Shown here one piece after another: positions 1-14,241 of a DNA stretch of 64,000 nucleotides. The position numbers and the translations under genes are program-made. The stretch covers positions 1,116,001-1,180,000 of the forward strand of contig NZ_CP016033.1 of assembly GCF_001663175.1 (NCBI RefSeq), written 5' to 3'. The notes under the pieces are model-generated. The model had not been told where the DNA came from, searched no databases, and was given only the letters and a program-made list of their open reading frames with translations. Source of the stretch: Erythrobacter neustonensis (GTDB taxonomy: Bacteria > Pseudomonadota > Alphaproteobacteria > Sphingomonadales > Sphingomonadaceae). Position 1 is the first letter of the stretch. Every line of letters starts with the position of its first letter.

Positions 1-911
1 GTGCCCACGCAGTCGGAGCCGGTATCCCCGCCGCCCAGCACGACGACATGCTTGCCGGTCGCGGTCAGGCTGCCGCGCGGCGCGGCGCGCAGTTCATCGT
101 CACCCGCGACGCGCTTGTTCTGCTGCGTCAGGAACTCCATCGCAAGCCGTACGCCCGCCATCTCCGCACCCGGGATCTGCAGCGCGCGCGCATCTTCCGC
201 GCCGCCCGCCAGCACCACCGCATCGAAGTTTTCCTGCAAGGACTTGAAGGATATATCGACGCCGACCTCCTTGGAGGTTTTGAACGTCACCCCTTCGGCT
301 TCCATCTGCACACAGCGGCGGTTGATGAGATGCTTTTCCATCTTGAAGTCGGGGATGCCATAGCGGAGCAGGCCGCCGACACGGTCGGACTTCTCGAACA
401 CCGTCACCGAATGGCCCGCGCGCGCAAGCTGCTGGGCAGCGGCAAGACCCGCAGGCCCAGACCCGACCACCGCGACCGACTTTCCGGTCTTCTTCGCGGC
501 GATCTGTGGCCGCACCCAACCTTCCTGCCACCCGCGGTCGATGATCGCGCATTCGATCGACTTGATGGTCACGGGCTGGTCCACGATGTTCAGCGTGCAC
601 GCCGCCTCGCACGGGGCGGGGCAGATGCGGCCGGTGAATTCGGGGAAGTTGTTGGTGGAGTGGAGCATGTCCAGCGCCCGCTTCCAGTCCGCCTCGTAGA
701 CAAGATGGTTCCAGTCGGGGATCAGGTTGTTCACCGGACAGCCGTTGTGACAGTAGGGAATGCCGCAATTCATGCAGCGCGAGGCCTGACCCGTCAGCGT
801 CGCATCGTCCGGCTGGATGATGAATTCGCGGTAATTCTTCAGCCGTTCCTGCGGGTCGAGATAATCGCGCTCGCGGCGATCCAGCTCGAGAAATCCGGTT
901 TCCTTGCCCAT
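1..911 (-). CDS. gltD: Glutamate synthase (NADPH) small subunit, N-terminal part
   Basis: This is the beta subunit of NADPH-GOGAT, which passes electrons from NADPH through FAD and Fe-S clusters to GltB for glutamate synthesis in the cytoplasm. About 303 N-terminal residues are visible; the C-terminus lies beyond the left edge. A cysteine cluster (Cys46, Cys49, Cys54, Cys58, in [16 protein letters not shown]) and a second one ([11 protein letters not shown]) fit the N-terminal Fe-S domain. A Rossmann GSGPAG motif follows for FAD, and a second GGGDTG motif lies near the cut end. The ATG start is 25 nt after the gltB stop on the same strand, so the two form a gltBD operon. Confidence 0.96.
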   Translation of the reverse strand, partial: MGKETGFLELDRRERDYLDPQERLKNYREFIIQPDDATLTGQASRCMNCGIPYCHNGCPVNNLIPDWNHLVYEADWKRALDMLHSTNNFPEFTGRICPAPCEAACTLNIVDQPVTIKSIECAIIDRGWQEGWVRPQIAAKKTGKSVAVVGSGPAGLAAAQQLARAGHSVTVFEKSDRVGGLLRYGIPDFKMEKHLINRRCVQMEAEGVTFKTSKEVGVDISFKSLQENFDAVVLAGGAEDARALQIPGAEMAGVRLAMEFLTQQNKRVAGDDELRAAPRGSLTATGKHVVVLGGGDTGSDCVG

Positions 912-936
912 GATCTGTGTCTCGTTCCCGTAAAAT

Positions 937-5577
<4,641 letters not shown>

Positions 5578-5855
5578 TGGCAAAGGTCCGTTCTGTCAGA
5601 TGCCGACAGGCGCGAACCCATGATGCACGATCGCTCGTGCAAGGAACACGCCTGTGGCAGGTCGAGCGGGGCGCGCCCCCCTTTGTTCAGGGGGTGTGCG
5701 ACCCGTTTTCGGGCCTCTCATGCCGACAGGAAGCGGGTTTGGCAAGGGCTGCGGGCGAAGTAATATTTCTCGCAGACCTATTCAGACTTTAGGTTGATTG
5801 CGCAGCTTGCATTCGACCCAACGATGGGTTGCAGCTTTTGCGCGCATTGATCGTA

Positions 5856-6824
5856 TCAGCCCACACCGCGCCGCGGGTGGGCCTGGCTGAGGGCCGCGCG
5901 CAGCGAGCCGGTCGCCGAAACCGCGCTGCGTGCGGTGCCGGTGCCGCCGCTGAGCGCGGCGAGCGCGCGCAATGCTTCGGCCAGCGCAGCTTCGCGGGCG
6001 GCAAGATCGGCGGCGGCGGGCAAATCGGTGGGCGGGCTCTCGCGATGGTCGTGCAGTGCTGCGGCGAACCGCTCGACCATTTCGGCGAGGCTAAGGGCTT
6101 CCGGCGGGGTTGCGCGCAGCCGGGCAAGTGCAGCAGTGCCGGGCAGCGGCATTGGGTCGGTTTCGACCGCGCGCAGGTGCGGGACGCTCGGCGCGCTCAT
6201 GGGTTTTGACTGGATCGCGGGTTCCGGTTCGGCCGTCTGGTCGAGCAGCAATTCGTCGAACGCGGCAAGATCGAGCGCGGCTGGCGCTGCCGGTGCCGGC
6301 GGAGTCTGCTCCTCGGCCACCTCGGTCCCGGCAACCGGCGCATGTTCGCGGCGGCGCACCGGGTGCTCCGTATCCAGATCGGCATCGCGCCACGCGGGGG
6401 TCGAAAAGGGCATCGTGTCGACCGGATCGTCCAGCCGGCGGCTGCCCAGATCGACCGCCGGATTGATCGGCGTTACCTGCCGCATCGCCAGTTCGACCAT
6501 CGAAGGCTTGGTCCCGCTCACCGCCTTGCGGTGTTGCAGCATCGCAATCGCGAACAGGGTGGAGCCTGCAAGCGTTGCCAGGATCGCGGCAAACAGTATT
6601 TGCGAGGCCGCCCCCCAACTGCCGAGCAAAGTTCCCTCAAGCATCGCGCCGATAAGAGGGTAGGGCATCACGGCAATCACCGCCCCGCCCAGCGCTGCGC
6701 CCCACACGCCCAGCAAAGGCGCATAGGCGCGGTGCGCGGCAAGTGTCCGGCGCGCGCGGACAGGCTTGCCCCCGCGTTTGCGTTTGCCTGCCGTGCGACG
6801 CGTCTGCCCCGATGTCATGCCCAT
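5856..6824 (-). CDS. Membrane protein of unknown function
   Basis: The product is 322 residues and I do not recognise its family. A very basic N-terminus (residues 1-32, rich in Arg and Lys) precedes two hydrophobic segments at about residues 36-60 and 68-93. A long soluble C-terminal region rich in Ala, Pro, Glu and Asp follows, which looks mostly disordered. Two membrane spans with a cytoplasmic basic tail are therefore likely. It begins about 42 nt after the stop of the exosortase-associated glycosyltransferase on the same strand, so the two could be cotranscribed. A second in-frame ATG lies two codons downstream (6818). Confidence 0.7.
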   Translation of the reverse strand: MGMTSGQTRRTAGKRKRGGKPVRARRTLAAHRAYAPLLGVWGAALGGAVIAVMPYPLIGAMLEGTLLGSWGAASQILFAAILATLAGSTLFAIAMLQHRKAVSGTKPSMVELAMRQVTPINPAVDLGSRRLDDPVDTMPFSTPAWRDADLDTEHPVRRREHAPVAGTEVAEEQTPPAPAAPAALDLAAFDELLLDQTAEPEPAIQSKPMSAPSVPHLRAVETDPMPLPGTAALARLRATPPEALSLAEMVERFAAALHDHRESPPTDLPAAADLAAREAALAEALRALAALSGGTGTARSAVSATGSLRAALSQAHPRRGVG

Positions 6825-6866
6825 TGTGCCCCGTTGTTGTCGCGGCGCTCCCCGGTGCCGCTGGTG

Positions 6867-8081
6867 TTACGAACGGGCTAGCAAGAGATGGTAAACAGAA
6901 AGATAATCACGCGCATTGGCCGACCAGTCGTGCCGGGCGCGGACATGCGCGACGCCGCGGCTGCGGATCGCTTCCCAGTCCGCGCGCCGTTCGAGCAGAC
7001 CGGCGAGCGCGGCGGCGCAGGCGGCCGGATCGTCGGGTGCGAACAGGGTGCCGGTTTCGCCATCGGTGATGAGTTCGCGGTGCCCCCCGACGCTGGAAGC
7101 GGCGACCAGCCGGCGCTGCGCCATCGCCTCCAACGGCTTCAAGGGCGTGACCAGTTCGGTCAGGCGCTGCCCCTTGCGCGGATAGGCGAGGACATCGACC
7201 AGCGAGTAATAACGCTCGACGGTATCGTGCGGGACGCGTCCGGCAAAGATCACCGCGCCCGGTTCGGGCAGCGCAGCGGCCACCGCGCGCCACGCGGCAT
7301 CCATCGGCCCTGCGCCCACCAGCAACAGCCGCGCATCGGGATGCGATTGCCGCAGGATCGGCATTGCCGCGATCAGATCGTCGACGCCTTCATAGGCATA
7401 GAAGCTGCCGATATAGCCGATCACCGGCGCGCCTTGGGGAATACCCAGCGTGTCGGCCAGCGCATCGTCGCGCGGCGGCGGATCGCCGAACAGGTCGAGA
7501 TCGACCCCGTTGCGCATCACGTGAATGCGGCCTGGCGGAATGCCGCGTGTCGCCAGATCGCTCTTCAACCCGTCGCAGATCGTGAACAAGGCATCGGCGG
7601 CGCGCGCTACGCGCGTCTCGAGCGCGCGGGTCAGCCGGTATTTGAGATTGCCCTCGGTGCCCGAAAGATTGCCGACCGCGGCATCTTCCCAGAATGCGCG
7701 GATTTCATAGACGAAGGGCACGCCAAGGATCCGCGCCGCGCGCTGCGCTGCCGCGCCGCACAGCGCCGGGCTGTGCGCGTGGATAATATCGGGCCGCCAG
7801 TCTTCGGCAACCTCCACGATCGCCGCAGTCAATGCCTCGATCTCCCCGAGCTCGCGCACCAATGGCGGCCCCGAAGGCGTGCCGGGCGTGCGGTGGAAGA
7901 TCAGCCCGTCGGCCTCCTCGCGCATCCCGGAAACCACCGCTTCGAGGTTGTGCCGCTGCCCGGTGATTCCGCGCACTTCGAGCCCGTGGCCTTGCTGCGC
8001 TTTCAGGATCGCGCGCGTGCGAAAGGTATAGCCGCTGTGCAGCGGCAGCGAATGGTCGAGCACGTGGAGAATGCGGGTCAT
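6867..8081 (-). CDS. Exosortase-A-associated glycosyltransferase (TIGR04063-like)
   Basis: This is a 404-residue GT4-type glycosyltransferase. The start MTRILHVLDHSLPLHSGYTF and the later segment IGYIGSFYAYEGVDDLI are typical of the glycosyltransferase family linked to exosortase A and PEP-CTERM sorting. It is expected to add a sugar during exopolysaccharide or surface glycan synthesis at the inner face of the membrane. The donor-site region (RKGQRLTELVTPLKPLEAMA) is intact. The ATG at 8081 is preferred over a TTG two codons upstream. The gene is divergent from the O-ligase locus at 8175-9796, also of the exosortase A system. No exosortase gene lies in the window. Confidence 0.85.
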   Translation of the reverse strand: MTRILHVLDHSLPLHSGYTFRTRAILKAQQGHGLEVRGITGQRHNLEAVVSGMREEADGLIFHRTPGTPSGPPLVRELGEIEALTAAIVEVAEDWRPDIIHAHSPALCGAAAQRAARILGVPFVYEIRAFWEDAAVGNLSGTEGNLKYRLTRALETRVARAADALFTICDGLKSDLATRGIPPGRIHVMRNGVDLDLFGDPPPRDDALADTLGIPQGAPVIGYIGSFYAYEGVDDLIAAMPILRQSHPDARLLLVGAGPMDAAWRAVAAALPEPGAVIFAGRVPHDTVERYYSLVDVLAYPRKGQRLTELVTPLKPLEAMAQRRLVAASSVGGHRELITDGETGTLFAPDDPAACAAALAGLLERRADWEAIRSRGVAHVRARHDWSANARDYLSVYHLLLARS

Positions 8082-8174
8082 GGGCAAGCCGCTTACCCCG
8101 CGCGTGCTTAACGCCGCGTCAACCGGAACCCGGTATTGCAGGCGCTCGATGCCGCGCCGGAACCCGCCTTACCC

Positions 8175-8402
8175 ATGATCGACACCTTTGCCCTTGCGCT
8201 CGGCCACGGGCTGCTTGCGGTCGCGCTGTGGCGGCTGGCGATGCGCGCGGGCCTCGACGAGGACCCGCTGATCGGCAGCATCAGGGCGGAGGAAAAGAGC
8301 CATCGGCAGCAAGGCAGCGCAGCGGGCCGCAGCGCTGCTCGCCGCGCGCGCACCATTCCGGGTGGGTCCGCCGATGAGGCAAGCGGCGGGCGGGCGCGGT
8401 GA
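8175..8402 (+). CDS. Small hypothetical protein coupled to the O-glycosylation ligase
   Basis: This is a 75-residue ORF of unknown function. The N-terminus (MIDTFALALGHGLLAVALWR) is hydrophobic and could be a single membrane anchor; the C-terminal half is rich in Arg, Ala, Gly and Ser. Its TGA stop overlaps the GTG start of the ligase gene (GTGA at 8399-8402), which suggests translational coupling and argues that the ORF is really expressed. There is no strong ribosome binding site before the ATG. The ATG at 8175 is chosen because the hydrophobic stretch begins there; an in-frame upstream ATG at 8136 would add only low-complexity sequence. Confidence 0.6.
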   Translation: MIDTFALALGHGLLAVALWRLAMRAGLDEDPLIGSIRAEEKSHRQQGSAAGRSAARRARTIPGGSADEASGGRAR

Positions 8403-9796
8403 AGGATCTCTTTTTCCTCGTCTTCATCGCCTATGTGCTGCTGCTCGGCCTCAGGCGCCCGTTCATCTGGGTGCTGCTTTACACCTATATCGACATCCTT
8501 GCGCCGCAGCGGATCGGCTATTCGATCATCACCACGCTGCCATTGTCGCTGATCGCCTTTGCCGCAGCCTTCGGCGGCTGGCTGGTGATCGACCGCAAGG
8601 AAGGTGCGCGCTTTACGCTGCGCCAAGGGCTGATGCTGGGGCTGCTGGGCTATTGCTGGTGGACCACGCGCAATGCCGATTTCCCGGTCGAGGCGCTGAC
8701 CAAGTGGGACTGGGTGTGGAAGGCGCTGCTGTTTGCGATCTTCCTGCCGCTGACGCTCACCACCCGCGCGCGGATCGAGGGGCTGGCGCTGTCGCTGGTG
8801 CTGAGCGTGGCGATGATCGTCATTGCGACCGGCCTCAAGGTGGTGACGGGCGGGGGCGGTTATGGCGAGCTCAATTTCTTCGTCGACGACAATTCGGGGA
8901 TCTATGAAAGCTCGACGCTGGCAACCGTTGCGATCGGGATGATTCCGCTGTTGTGGTGGCTGGTGCGCTACGGCACGATTTTCCCCAGGCACTGGACGGT
9001 GACGGTGTTCGCCGCGGCACTGACCTTTGCCGCGCTGCTGGTCCCGGTCGGGACCGAAGCGCGCACCGGGCTCCTCTGCATCGCCGCGCTGGCGGTTCTG
9101 CTGCTGCGCTATACCCGCCGCCGGTTGATGTTCATCGCGGGCGCAGCCGCGCTCGGTCTCGTCGCGCTGCCGTTCCTGCCGCAATCCTATTACGACCGGA
9201 TGGCGACCATCACCCAGCCGGGCGGCGACGAAAGCGCCTCGACCCGGATGGCGGTGTGGGAATGGACGTATGATTACGCCAAGTCCAACCCGCTTGGCGG
9301 CGGTTTCGATGCCTATCGTTCCAACAGTTTCACCTACACCATGCCGGTGACCAAGACCGAGGGCAACACCACCAGCGTCACCTATACCGAGGTCGAGGAC
9401 AAGGCGCGCGCCTACCATTCCTCGGTGTTCGAGATGCTGGGCGAACAGGGGTGGCCGGGCCTCATCATGTGGCTGATGCTCCACCTTACCGGGATGTGGC
9501 AGATGGAGCGGTTGCAGCGGCGCTGGAAGGGCGCGGACGCAGATGCAGACGAGGACGGGGCGACCCGCTGGATCGCGCCGCTCGCCGCCGCCTTGCAGAT
9601 GGGCGCGGTGATCTATCTGGTCGGCGCGCTATTCCAGGGAATCGCCTATCAGCCGGTGATGCTGATGCTGGTGGCCTTGCAAATCGGGCTTCACACCTAT
9701 TGCCGCCGGATCGATTCGGCGCAGGCCACCTTGGCGCGCAGCACCCGGCGCAAGCCCGCTGTCGCCACGCCGGTCGCGGGTGCCGTAGCGGCATAG
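8399..9796 (+). CDS. Exosortase-A-associated O-glycosylation ligase (TIGR03097-like)
   Basis: This 465-residue polytopic inner-membrane protein belongs to the O-antigen ligase (Wzy/WaaL) superfamily. The opening (MKDLFFLVFIAYVLLLGLRR) and the region around RMAVWEWTYDYAKSNPLGGGFDAY match the putative O-glycosylation ligase associated with exosortase A. It probably transfers an assembled glycan to a periplasmic or surface acceptor. I count about ten hydrophobic segments and one large periplasmic loop (about residues 255-330). The start is GTG at 8399, overlapping the stop of the small upstream ORF. Together with the divergent glycosyltransferase it marks part of an exosortase A surface-glycan locus. 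Confidence 0.88.
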   Translation: MKDLFFLVFIAYVLLLGLRRPFIWVLLYTYIDILAPQRIGYSIITTLPLSLIAFAAAFGGWLVIDRKEGARFTLRQGLMLGLLGYCWWTTRNADFPVEALTKWDWVWKALLFAIFLPLTLTTRARIEGLALSLVLSVAMIVIATGLKVVTGGGGYGELNFFVDDNSGIYESSTLATVAIGMIPLLWWLVRYGTIFPRHWTVTVFAAALTFAALLVPVGTEARTGLLCIAALAVLLLRYTRRRLMFIAGAAALGLVALPFLPQSYYDRMATITQPGGDESASTRMAVWEWTYDYAKSNPLGGGFDAYRSNSFTYTMPVTKTEGNTTSVTYTEVEDKARAYHSSVFEMLGEQGWPGLIMWLMLHLTGMWQMERLQRRWKGADADADEDGATRWIAPLAAALQMGAVIYLVGALFQGIAYQPVMLMLVALQIGLHTYCRRIDSAQATLARSTRRKPAVATPVAGAVAA

Positions 9797-9910
9797 GCCA
9801 GGCCGCCTTTCGGGGCGTTGCGCTCCCTTGAGTGTTGCGCCATGAAGCCCCCGCAAAACGGCGCGGCGGGCAGCAGTTTCCGCCGCCGGACACGCGAAGG
9901 AGGACACCTG

Positions 9911-10360
9911 ATGAACCCGCAGGAATTGGCCGCCAAGGTCGGCGAAGTGATCGGCACCAGCGACTGGGTCGAGATGAGCCAGGAACGCATCAACCAGTTC
10001 GCCGAAGCGACGGGCGACCACCAGTTCATTCACGTGAACGAGGAAATGGCCAAGATGACCCCGTTTGGCGGGACGATCGCGCACGGCTTCCTGACCTTGT
10101 CGATGATCCCCTATCTGGGCGCCAACGGCGGCGCGCCGCGGATCGACGGCGTGAAGATGGGCGTGAATTACGGCGGCAACAAGACCCGCTTCATCGCCCC
10201 CGTGCGCGCGGGCAAGCGTATCCGCGGCCACTGGAAGCTGACCGAAATGGTCGAAAAGCGCCCCGGCCAGTGGCAGCAGACCTGCGAAATTACGATCGAG
10301 ATCGAAGGCGAGGAAAAGCCCGCTTTGATGTGCGAATGGATCACGCAGTACTTCGTGTGA
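9911..10360 (+). CDS. MaoC-family (R)-specific enoyl-CoA hydratase
   Basis: This is a 149-residue single hot-dog-fold protein. The hydratase-2 motif is visible in the segment FAEATGDHQFIHVNEEMAK, with the catalytic Asp and His, followed by FGGTIAHGFLTLS. It should hydrate a trans-2-enoyl-CoA to the (R)-3-hydroxyacyl-CoA in the cytoplasm, either for fatty-acid oxidation or to feed PHA synthesis. An AGGAGG ribosome binding site at about 9899-9904 precedes the ATG at 9911 and fixes the start against the longer frame opening at 9818. A thiolase gene follows 69 nt downstream on the same strand, a sensible metabolic pairing. Confidence 0.9.
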   Translation: MNPQELAAKVGEVIGTSDWVEMSQERINQFAEATGDHQFIHVNEEMAKMTPFGGTIAHGFLTLSMIPYLGANGGAPRIDGVKMGVNYGGNKTRFIAPVRAGKRIRGHWKLTEMVEKRPGQWQQTCEITIEIEGEEKPALMCEWITQYFV

Positions 10361-10429
10361 CATCCCTATCGCCGCTCCGGCAGGTGTCGGGGCGGCGGCT
10401 GAAAAACGACAACAAGGATACCCCCTATC

Positions 10430-11611
10430 ATGGCACGTGACGCCGTAATCGTTTCCACCGCCCGCACCCCCATCGGGCGTGCCTACAAGGGCGCTTTCAA
10501 TGCCACGCCGGGCGCGACGCTTGGCGCGCTTTCGCTTGCCCCCGCGATCGAGCGCGCCGGGATCGACGCTGGCGCGATCGACGATGTCGTCTGGGGCGCT
10601 GTTCTCACGCAGGGCACGCAGGCCGGCAACATCGCCCGTCAGGTCGCGCTGCGCGCCGGTTGCCCCGTCACCGTCAGCGGCCAGACGATCGACCGCCAGT
10701 GCTCTTCGGGCCTGATGGCGATTTCGACCGCGGCCAAGCAGATCATCGTCGACAACATGGATATCGTCGTCGGCGGCGGCCAGGATTCGATCTCGATGGT
10801 GCAGACCCCCGAGATGCGCGTCGCGATGGACAAGTCGCTGCTCGCGATGCACGGCAATGTCTACATGCCGATGCTGCAGACCGCCGAAACGGTCGCCAAG
10901 CGTTACAATATCAGCCGCGATGCGCAGGACGAATACGCCTACCAGTCGCAGATGCGCACCGCCGCCGCGCAGGCCGCAGGCAAGTTCGATGACGAAATCG
11001 TCGAAGTCACCACCACGATGAACGTGGTGGACAAGGAAACGAAGGAAGTTTCGCAGCGCGAAATCACTTTGTCGAAGGACGAAGGCAACCGCCCCGAAAC
11101 CACGCTTGAGGGCCTCAAGAGCCTCAACCCCGTGATGGGCCCGGGCATGAACATCACCGCGGGCAACGCCTCGCAGCTTTCGGACGGTTCGTCCGCAAGC
11201 GTCCTGATGGAAGCCAAGCTCGCCGAACAGAAGGGCCTCCAGCCGCTCGGCCGCTATGTCGGGATGGCGGTTGCCGGCACCGAGCCCGATGAAATGGGCA
11301 TCGGCCCGGTCTTCGCGATTCCCAAGCTGCTGAAGCAGACCGGGCTCAAGATGGACGACATCGGCCTGTGGGAACTCAACGAAGCCTTCGCCGTGCAGGT
11401 GCTTTATTGCCGCGACCAGCTGGGGATCGACAACGACATCCTCAACGTCAACGGCGGCTCGATCTCGATCGGCCACCCCTACGGCATGACCGGCGCACGC
11501 TGCACTGGCCACGCTCTGATCGAAGGCAAGCGCCGCGGTGCCAAGTATGTGGTCGTCACCATGTGCGTCGGCGGCGGCATGGGCGCAGCCGGCCTGTTCG
11601 AAGTCTTCTGA
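10430..11611 (+). CDS. Acetyl-CoA C-acyltransferase (thiolase)
   Basis: This is a 393-residue thiolase, the usual length for the family. The nucleophilic cysteine is Cys91 in [15 protein letters not shown]. The second active-site block [17 protein letters not shown] and the C-terminal proton-shuttle cysteine in [14 protein letters not shown] are all present. It catalyses CoA-dependent cleavage of 3-ketoacyl-CoA, or condensation in the reverse direction. An AAGGAT sequence lies at a suitable distance before the ATG. It follows the MaoC hydratase gene and is probably cotranscribed with it. The thiolase at 30397-31638 has a different catalytic segment (LDRRCGSGVQAV), so it is a distinct subfamily, not a recent duplicate. 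Confidence 0.93.
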   Translation: MARDAVIVSTARTPIGRAYKGAFNATPGATLGALSLAPAIERAGIDAGAIDDVVWGAVLTQGTQAGNIARQVALRAGCPVTVSGQTIDRQCSSGLMAISTAAKQIIVDNMDIVVGGGQDSISMVQTPEMRVAMDKSLLAMHGNVYMPMLQTAETVAKRYNISRDAQDEYAYQSQMRTAAAQAAGKFDDEIVEVTTTMNVVDKETKEVSQREITLSKDEGNRPETTLEGLKSLNPVMGPGMNITAGNASQLSDGSSASVLMEAKLAEQKGLQPLGRYVGMAVAGTEPDEMGIGPVFAIPKLLKQTGLKMDDIGLWELNEAFAVQVLYCRDQLGIDNDILNVNGGSISIGHPYGMTGARCTGHALIEGKRRGAKYVVVTMCVGGGMGAAGLFEVF

Positions 11612-11618
11612 TCCGGCC

Positions 11619-11696
11619 TGTCCGGGCCGCGGACATTTCGCGGCCCGGACAACACGATATCACGATCCCGGCGCGGTTGGTCTTGTCCGGCGGACA
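11619..11696 (+). repeat. Cluster of TGTCCG / CGGACA inverted repeats
   Basis: Just after the thiolase stop lies a perfect 13-bp stem: arms 11619-11631 and 11639-11651 with a 7-nt loop. A second palindrome, TGTCCGGCGGACA, is at 11684-11696. The first hairpin could be a transcription terminator, but no T-run follows it on the + strand. The repeated TGTCCG word could also be an operator for the general-stress gene that starts at 11770. Confidence 0.5.
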
Positions 11697-11769
11697 TGGC
11701 CGCCTGCGTTCCGGAACATTATCCGGCCCGCCCCGCTTGCGTCTCCCGTTCAAGGAATAAACGGAGACG

Positions 11770-12291
11770 ATGATGGCTACCGACGCGGAAATTCGCAGCA
11801 AGTTCTGGAAGTCGCTGAAAAGTGACATGACGATGTTCCTCGGTCTGGCCGAGGGCGAGGATGGCCACGCCCGTCCGATGACCGCCCAGCTTGAGGACGA
11901 GCTGTTCAACGACGGTGAATACCGGGGCCCGGTGTGGTTCTTCACCTCGACCGACAACAACCTTTACCAGCAGATCCAGCAGCAGGAACTCGCCGCCACC
12001 GGGCCGCGCGCGATGGCGCACTTCGTTTCGAAGGGCCACGATGTCTGGGCGACCGTCCACGGGAGCCTTTCGACCACGCGTGACCGCGCGACGATCGACC
12101 GCCTCTGGAACCGCTTCGTCGCGGCCTGGTATGAAGGTAAGGACGATCCCAAGATCGCGCTGATCCGCCTCGATGCCGAAGATGCGGAAATCTGGATCGA
12201 TGCGTCCTCGGTGATCGCCGGGATCAAGATGCTGATCGGGATCGATCCCAAGGAAGATTACAAGGACAAGGTCGCCGAAGTCCGCCTGTAA
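11770..12291 (+). CDS. Pyridoxamine 5'-phosphate oxidase-like general stress protein
   Basis: This 173-residue protein resembles the general stress protein 26 branch of the split-barrel flavin-binding superfamily. Recognisable pieces are MTMFLGLAEGEDGHARPMTAQ near the N-terminus, the GPVWFFTSTDN strand, and a late WDRLWN-like segment (DRLWNRFVAAWYEGKDDPKIALIRL). Members bind FMN or F420-type flavins and are linked to stress responses, but no reaction can be assigned from sequence. Two tandem ATG codons open the gene, preceded by GGAGA. It stands alone between the thiolase and the L,D-transpeptidase, with hairpins on both sides. Confidence 0.85.
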   Translation: MMATDAEIRSKFWKSLKSDMTMFLGLAEGEDGHARPMTAQLEDELFNDGEYRGPVWFFTSTDNNLYQQIQQQELAATGPRAMAHFVSKGHDVWATVHGSLSTTRDRATIDRLWNRFVAAWYEGKDDPKIALIRLDAEDAEIWIDASSVIAGIKMLIGIDPKEDYKDKVAEVRL

Positions 12292-12310
12292 GGCGTCGGC
12301 AATCCTTTCA

Positions 12311-12353
12311 AAAGCGCCGCGGCGCGGGAACACATGGTGTCCCGCGTCGCTTT
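12311..12353 (+). terminator. Rho-independent terminator after the general stress gene
   Basis: A long hairpin has arms around CGCGGGA (12323-12329) and TCCCGCG, extended by AAAGCG and CGCTTT at its base. It starts about 20 nt after the stop at 12291 and ends in a short T-run (TTTGTGC). Confidence 0.6.
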
Positions 12354-12421
12354 GTGCGTTGTCCGAACGACACAGCGCGACCGCGCCGGCTGTCATCTCC
12401 CTACTACCTCAAGGAAATTCC

Positions 12422-13597
12422 ATGCGCCTGATCTTTGCCACCCTGATCCCGCTTTGCGTGCTGGCCGCTGCGTGCAGCGATCCCGATAGCGGCGCGGCAG
12501 ACCGGCCGGCCGAAGCAGGTGCGCAGGCCGCAGATAACAACGGCGCGGACACGATGGCATCGAACGACAACGCGCCCGCCGATGCCGTTGCGGATTCCGA
12601 GCCGCGTCCGGTGATGCAGATGCAGGTCGTGCTCGAACGCCTTGGCTTTGCGCCGGGCGTAATCGACGGCAAGGAAGGCGCCTCGCTGTCCAACGCTCTC
12701 AAGGGCTTCCAGGAATCGCGCGGGCTTCCCGTGACTGGCACGCTCGACGATGCGACCCGCAGCGCGCTGGGTGAATTCGGCAAGATCCCCGCAACCCGGA
12801 TCGTCACGATCCCGGCTGACTGGGGCCAGATCGCCTTTGCCAAGCTTCCCGAAGCCGCCGCCGACAAGGCCAAGCTGGAATCGATGGCTTACGAAAGCAT
12901 GGCCGAAAAGCTGGCCGAACGATTCCACACCACGCCCGCCGTTCTGGCACAGCTGAATCCCGGCGGAATGCCTGCAGGCATGGGCAGTGCGGCCCCGGCA
13001 GCAACGCCGGCTGCGACCCCTTCGGCCAATCAGGCCACCGGCGAGCCTGCGGTGCCCACGTTCGGCGCAGGCCAGCAGATCCGCGTGCCCAATGTCGGCG
13101 CGGACCGGATCGACGCCTCGCTGGTCGACAACGACGCATGGCGCGACACTTTGCGGTCGCTGGGTGTCGGGACCGAGCAGCCCAAGGTTGCACGCATCCT
13201 CGTCGACGAATCCGAAGGCTGGCTCAAAGCATACGACGAGGGCGACAAGCTGGTCGCGATGTTCACCGTGACTACTGGCTCCAAGCACGATCCGCTGCCG
13301 ATCGGCGACTGGAAGATCAAGGGCAAGGCTTATAACCCGACCTATGCCTTCAACCCCGAACTGCTCCGCGATGTCGATGCCAGCGAAGGCAAGCACCAGC
13401 TGCCCGCCGGCCCGAACAGCCCGGTCGGCGTGGTATGGATCGATCTGAGCAAGGATCACTACGGCATCCACGGCACGCCTTCGCCCGAGACTATCGGCCG
13501 CGCGGAAAGCAATGGCTGCGTGCGGCTGACCAACTGGGATGCGGCGCGGCTGGCACTGATGGTCAGCCCGTCGACCAAGGTGACGTTCCAGAAGTAA
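12422..13597 (+). CDS. L,D-transpeptidase with peptidoglycan-binding domain, lipoprotein
   Basis: This is a 391-residue secreted cell-wall enzyme. The N-terminus [18 protein letters not shown] is a lipoprotein signal with the acylated cysteine at residue 18. A PG-binding-1 domain (about 65-115, [15 protein letters not shown]) and a degenerate LysM-like segment (about 150-185) precede the YkuD catalytic domain. The active-site signature is [11 protein letters not shown] with SNGCVRL; the catalytic cysteine is near residue 366. It should form or edit 3-3 peptide cross-links, or attach proteins to peptidoglycan, in the periplasm. AAGGAA precedes the ATG at 12422; the longer frame opening at 12359 lacks a signal. 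Confidence 0.92.
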   Translation: MRLIFATLIPLCVLAAACSDPDSGAADRPAEAGAQAADNNGADTMASNDNAPADAVADSEPRPVMQMQVVLERLGFAPGVIDGKEGASLSNALKGFQESRGLPVTGTLDDATRSALGEFGKIPATRIVTIPADWGQIAFAKLPEAAADKAKLESMAYESMAEKLAERFHTTPAVLAQLNPGGMPAGMGSAAPAATPAATPSANQATGEPAVPTFGAGQQIRVPNVGADRIDASLVDNDAWRDTLRSLGVGTEQPKVARILVDESEGWLKAYDEGDKLVAMFTVTTGSKHDPLPIGDWKIKGKAYNPTYAFNPELLRDVDASEGKHQLPAGPNSPVGVVWIDLSKDHYGIHGTPSPETIGRAESNGCVRLTNWDAARLALMVSPSTKVTFQK

Positions 13598-13679
13598 CAG
13601 ATTGCCGAAACACAAGGGGAGGGGGGATATGTCCCCGCCTCCCCTTGCTCCTTTGCGCCGCATAGGGAATCCCTCGTGC

Positions 13680-14234
13680 ATGGCGATTCTTTCCGACAAG
13701 TGGATCCGCGCACAGGCGCTTGAACACGGCATGATCGAGCCTTTCGTCGAAGCCCAGCGGCGCGACGGGGTGATCTCCTATGGCCTTTCGTCCTATGGTT
13801 ATGACGCGCGGGTCGCGCCGGAATTCAAGATCTTCACCAATGTCGATTCGGCGGTGGTCGATCCCAAGGATTTCGCCGCGAACTCCTTCGTCGATCGCGA
13901 AACCGATGTCTGCGTGATCCCGCCCAATTCCTTCGCGCTCGCCCGCACGGTCGAATATTTCCGCGTGCCCGAAGACGTGCTGGTGATCTGCCTCGGCAAA
14001 TCGACCTATGCGCGCTGCGGGATCATCGTCAATGTCACCCCGCTCGAACCGGGCTGGGAAGGGCACGTGACGCTCGAATTCAGCAACACGACGCCGCTGC
14101 CTGCCAAGATCTACGCCAACGAGGGCGCGTGCCAGTTCCTGTTCCTCAAGGGCAACGAACGCTGCGAGACCAGCTACAAGGACCGCGCGGGCAAATACAT
14201 GGGCCAGCGCGGGGTGACGCTGCCGCGGCTGTAG
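13680..14234 (+). CDS. dcd: dCTP deaminase
   Basis: This 184-residue enzyme deaminates dCTP to dUTP for thymidylate synthesis in the cytoplasm. The family signatures are clear: [13 protein letters not shown] near residue 38, [12 protein letters not shown] with the conserved Ser and Arg, and a C-terminal CQFLFLKG strand. Length matches the homotrimeric monofunctional enzyme. The ATG at 13680 begins [13 protein letters not shown], the usual start of this family; earlier in-frame codons encode unrelated sequence. It converges with the ferredoxin-reductase-like gene, whose stop lies 7 nt downstream. Confidence 0.95.
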   Translation: MAILSDKWIRAQALEHGMIEPFVEAQRRDGVISYGLSSYGYDARVAPEFKIFTNVDSAVVDPKDFAANSFVDRETDVCVIPPNSFALARTVEYFRVPEDVLVICLGKSTYARCGIIVNVTPLEPGWEGHVTLEFSNTTPLPAKIYANEGACQFLFLKGNERCETSYKDRAGKYMGQRGVTLPRL

Positions 14235-14241
14235 CGCGCGG

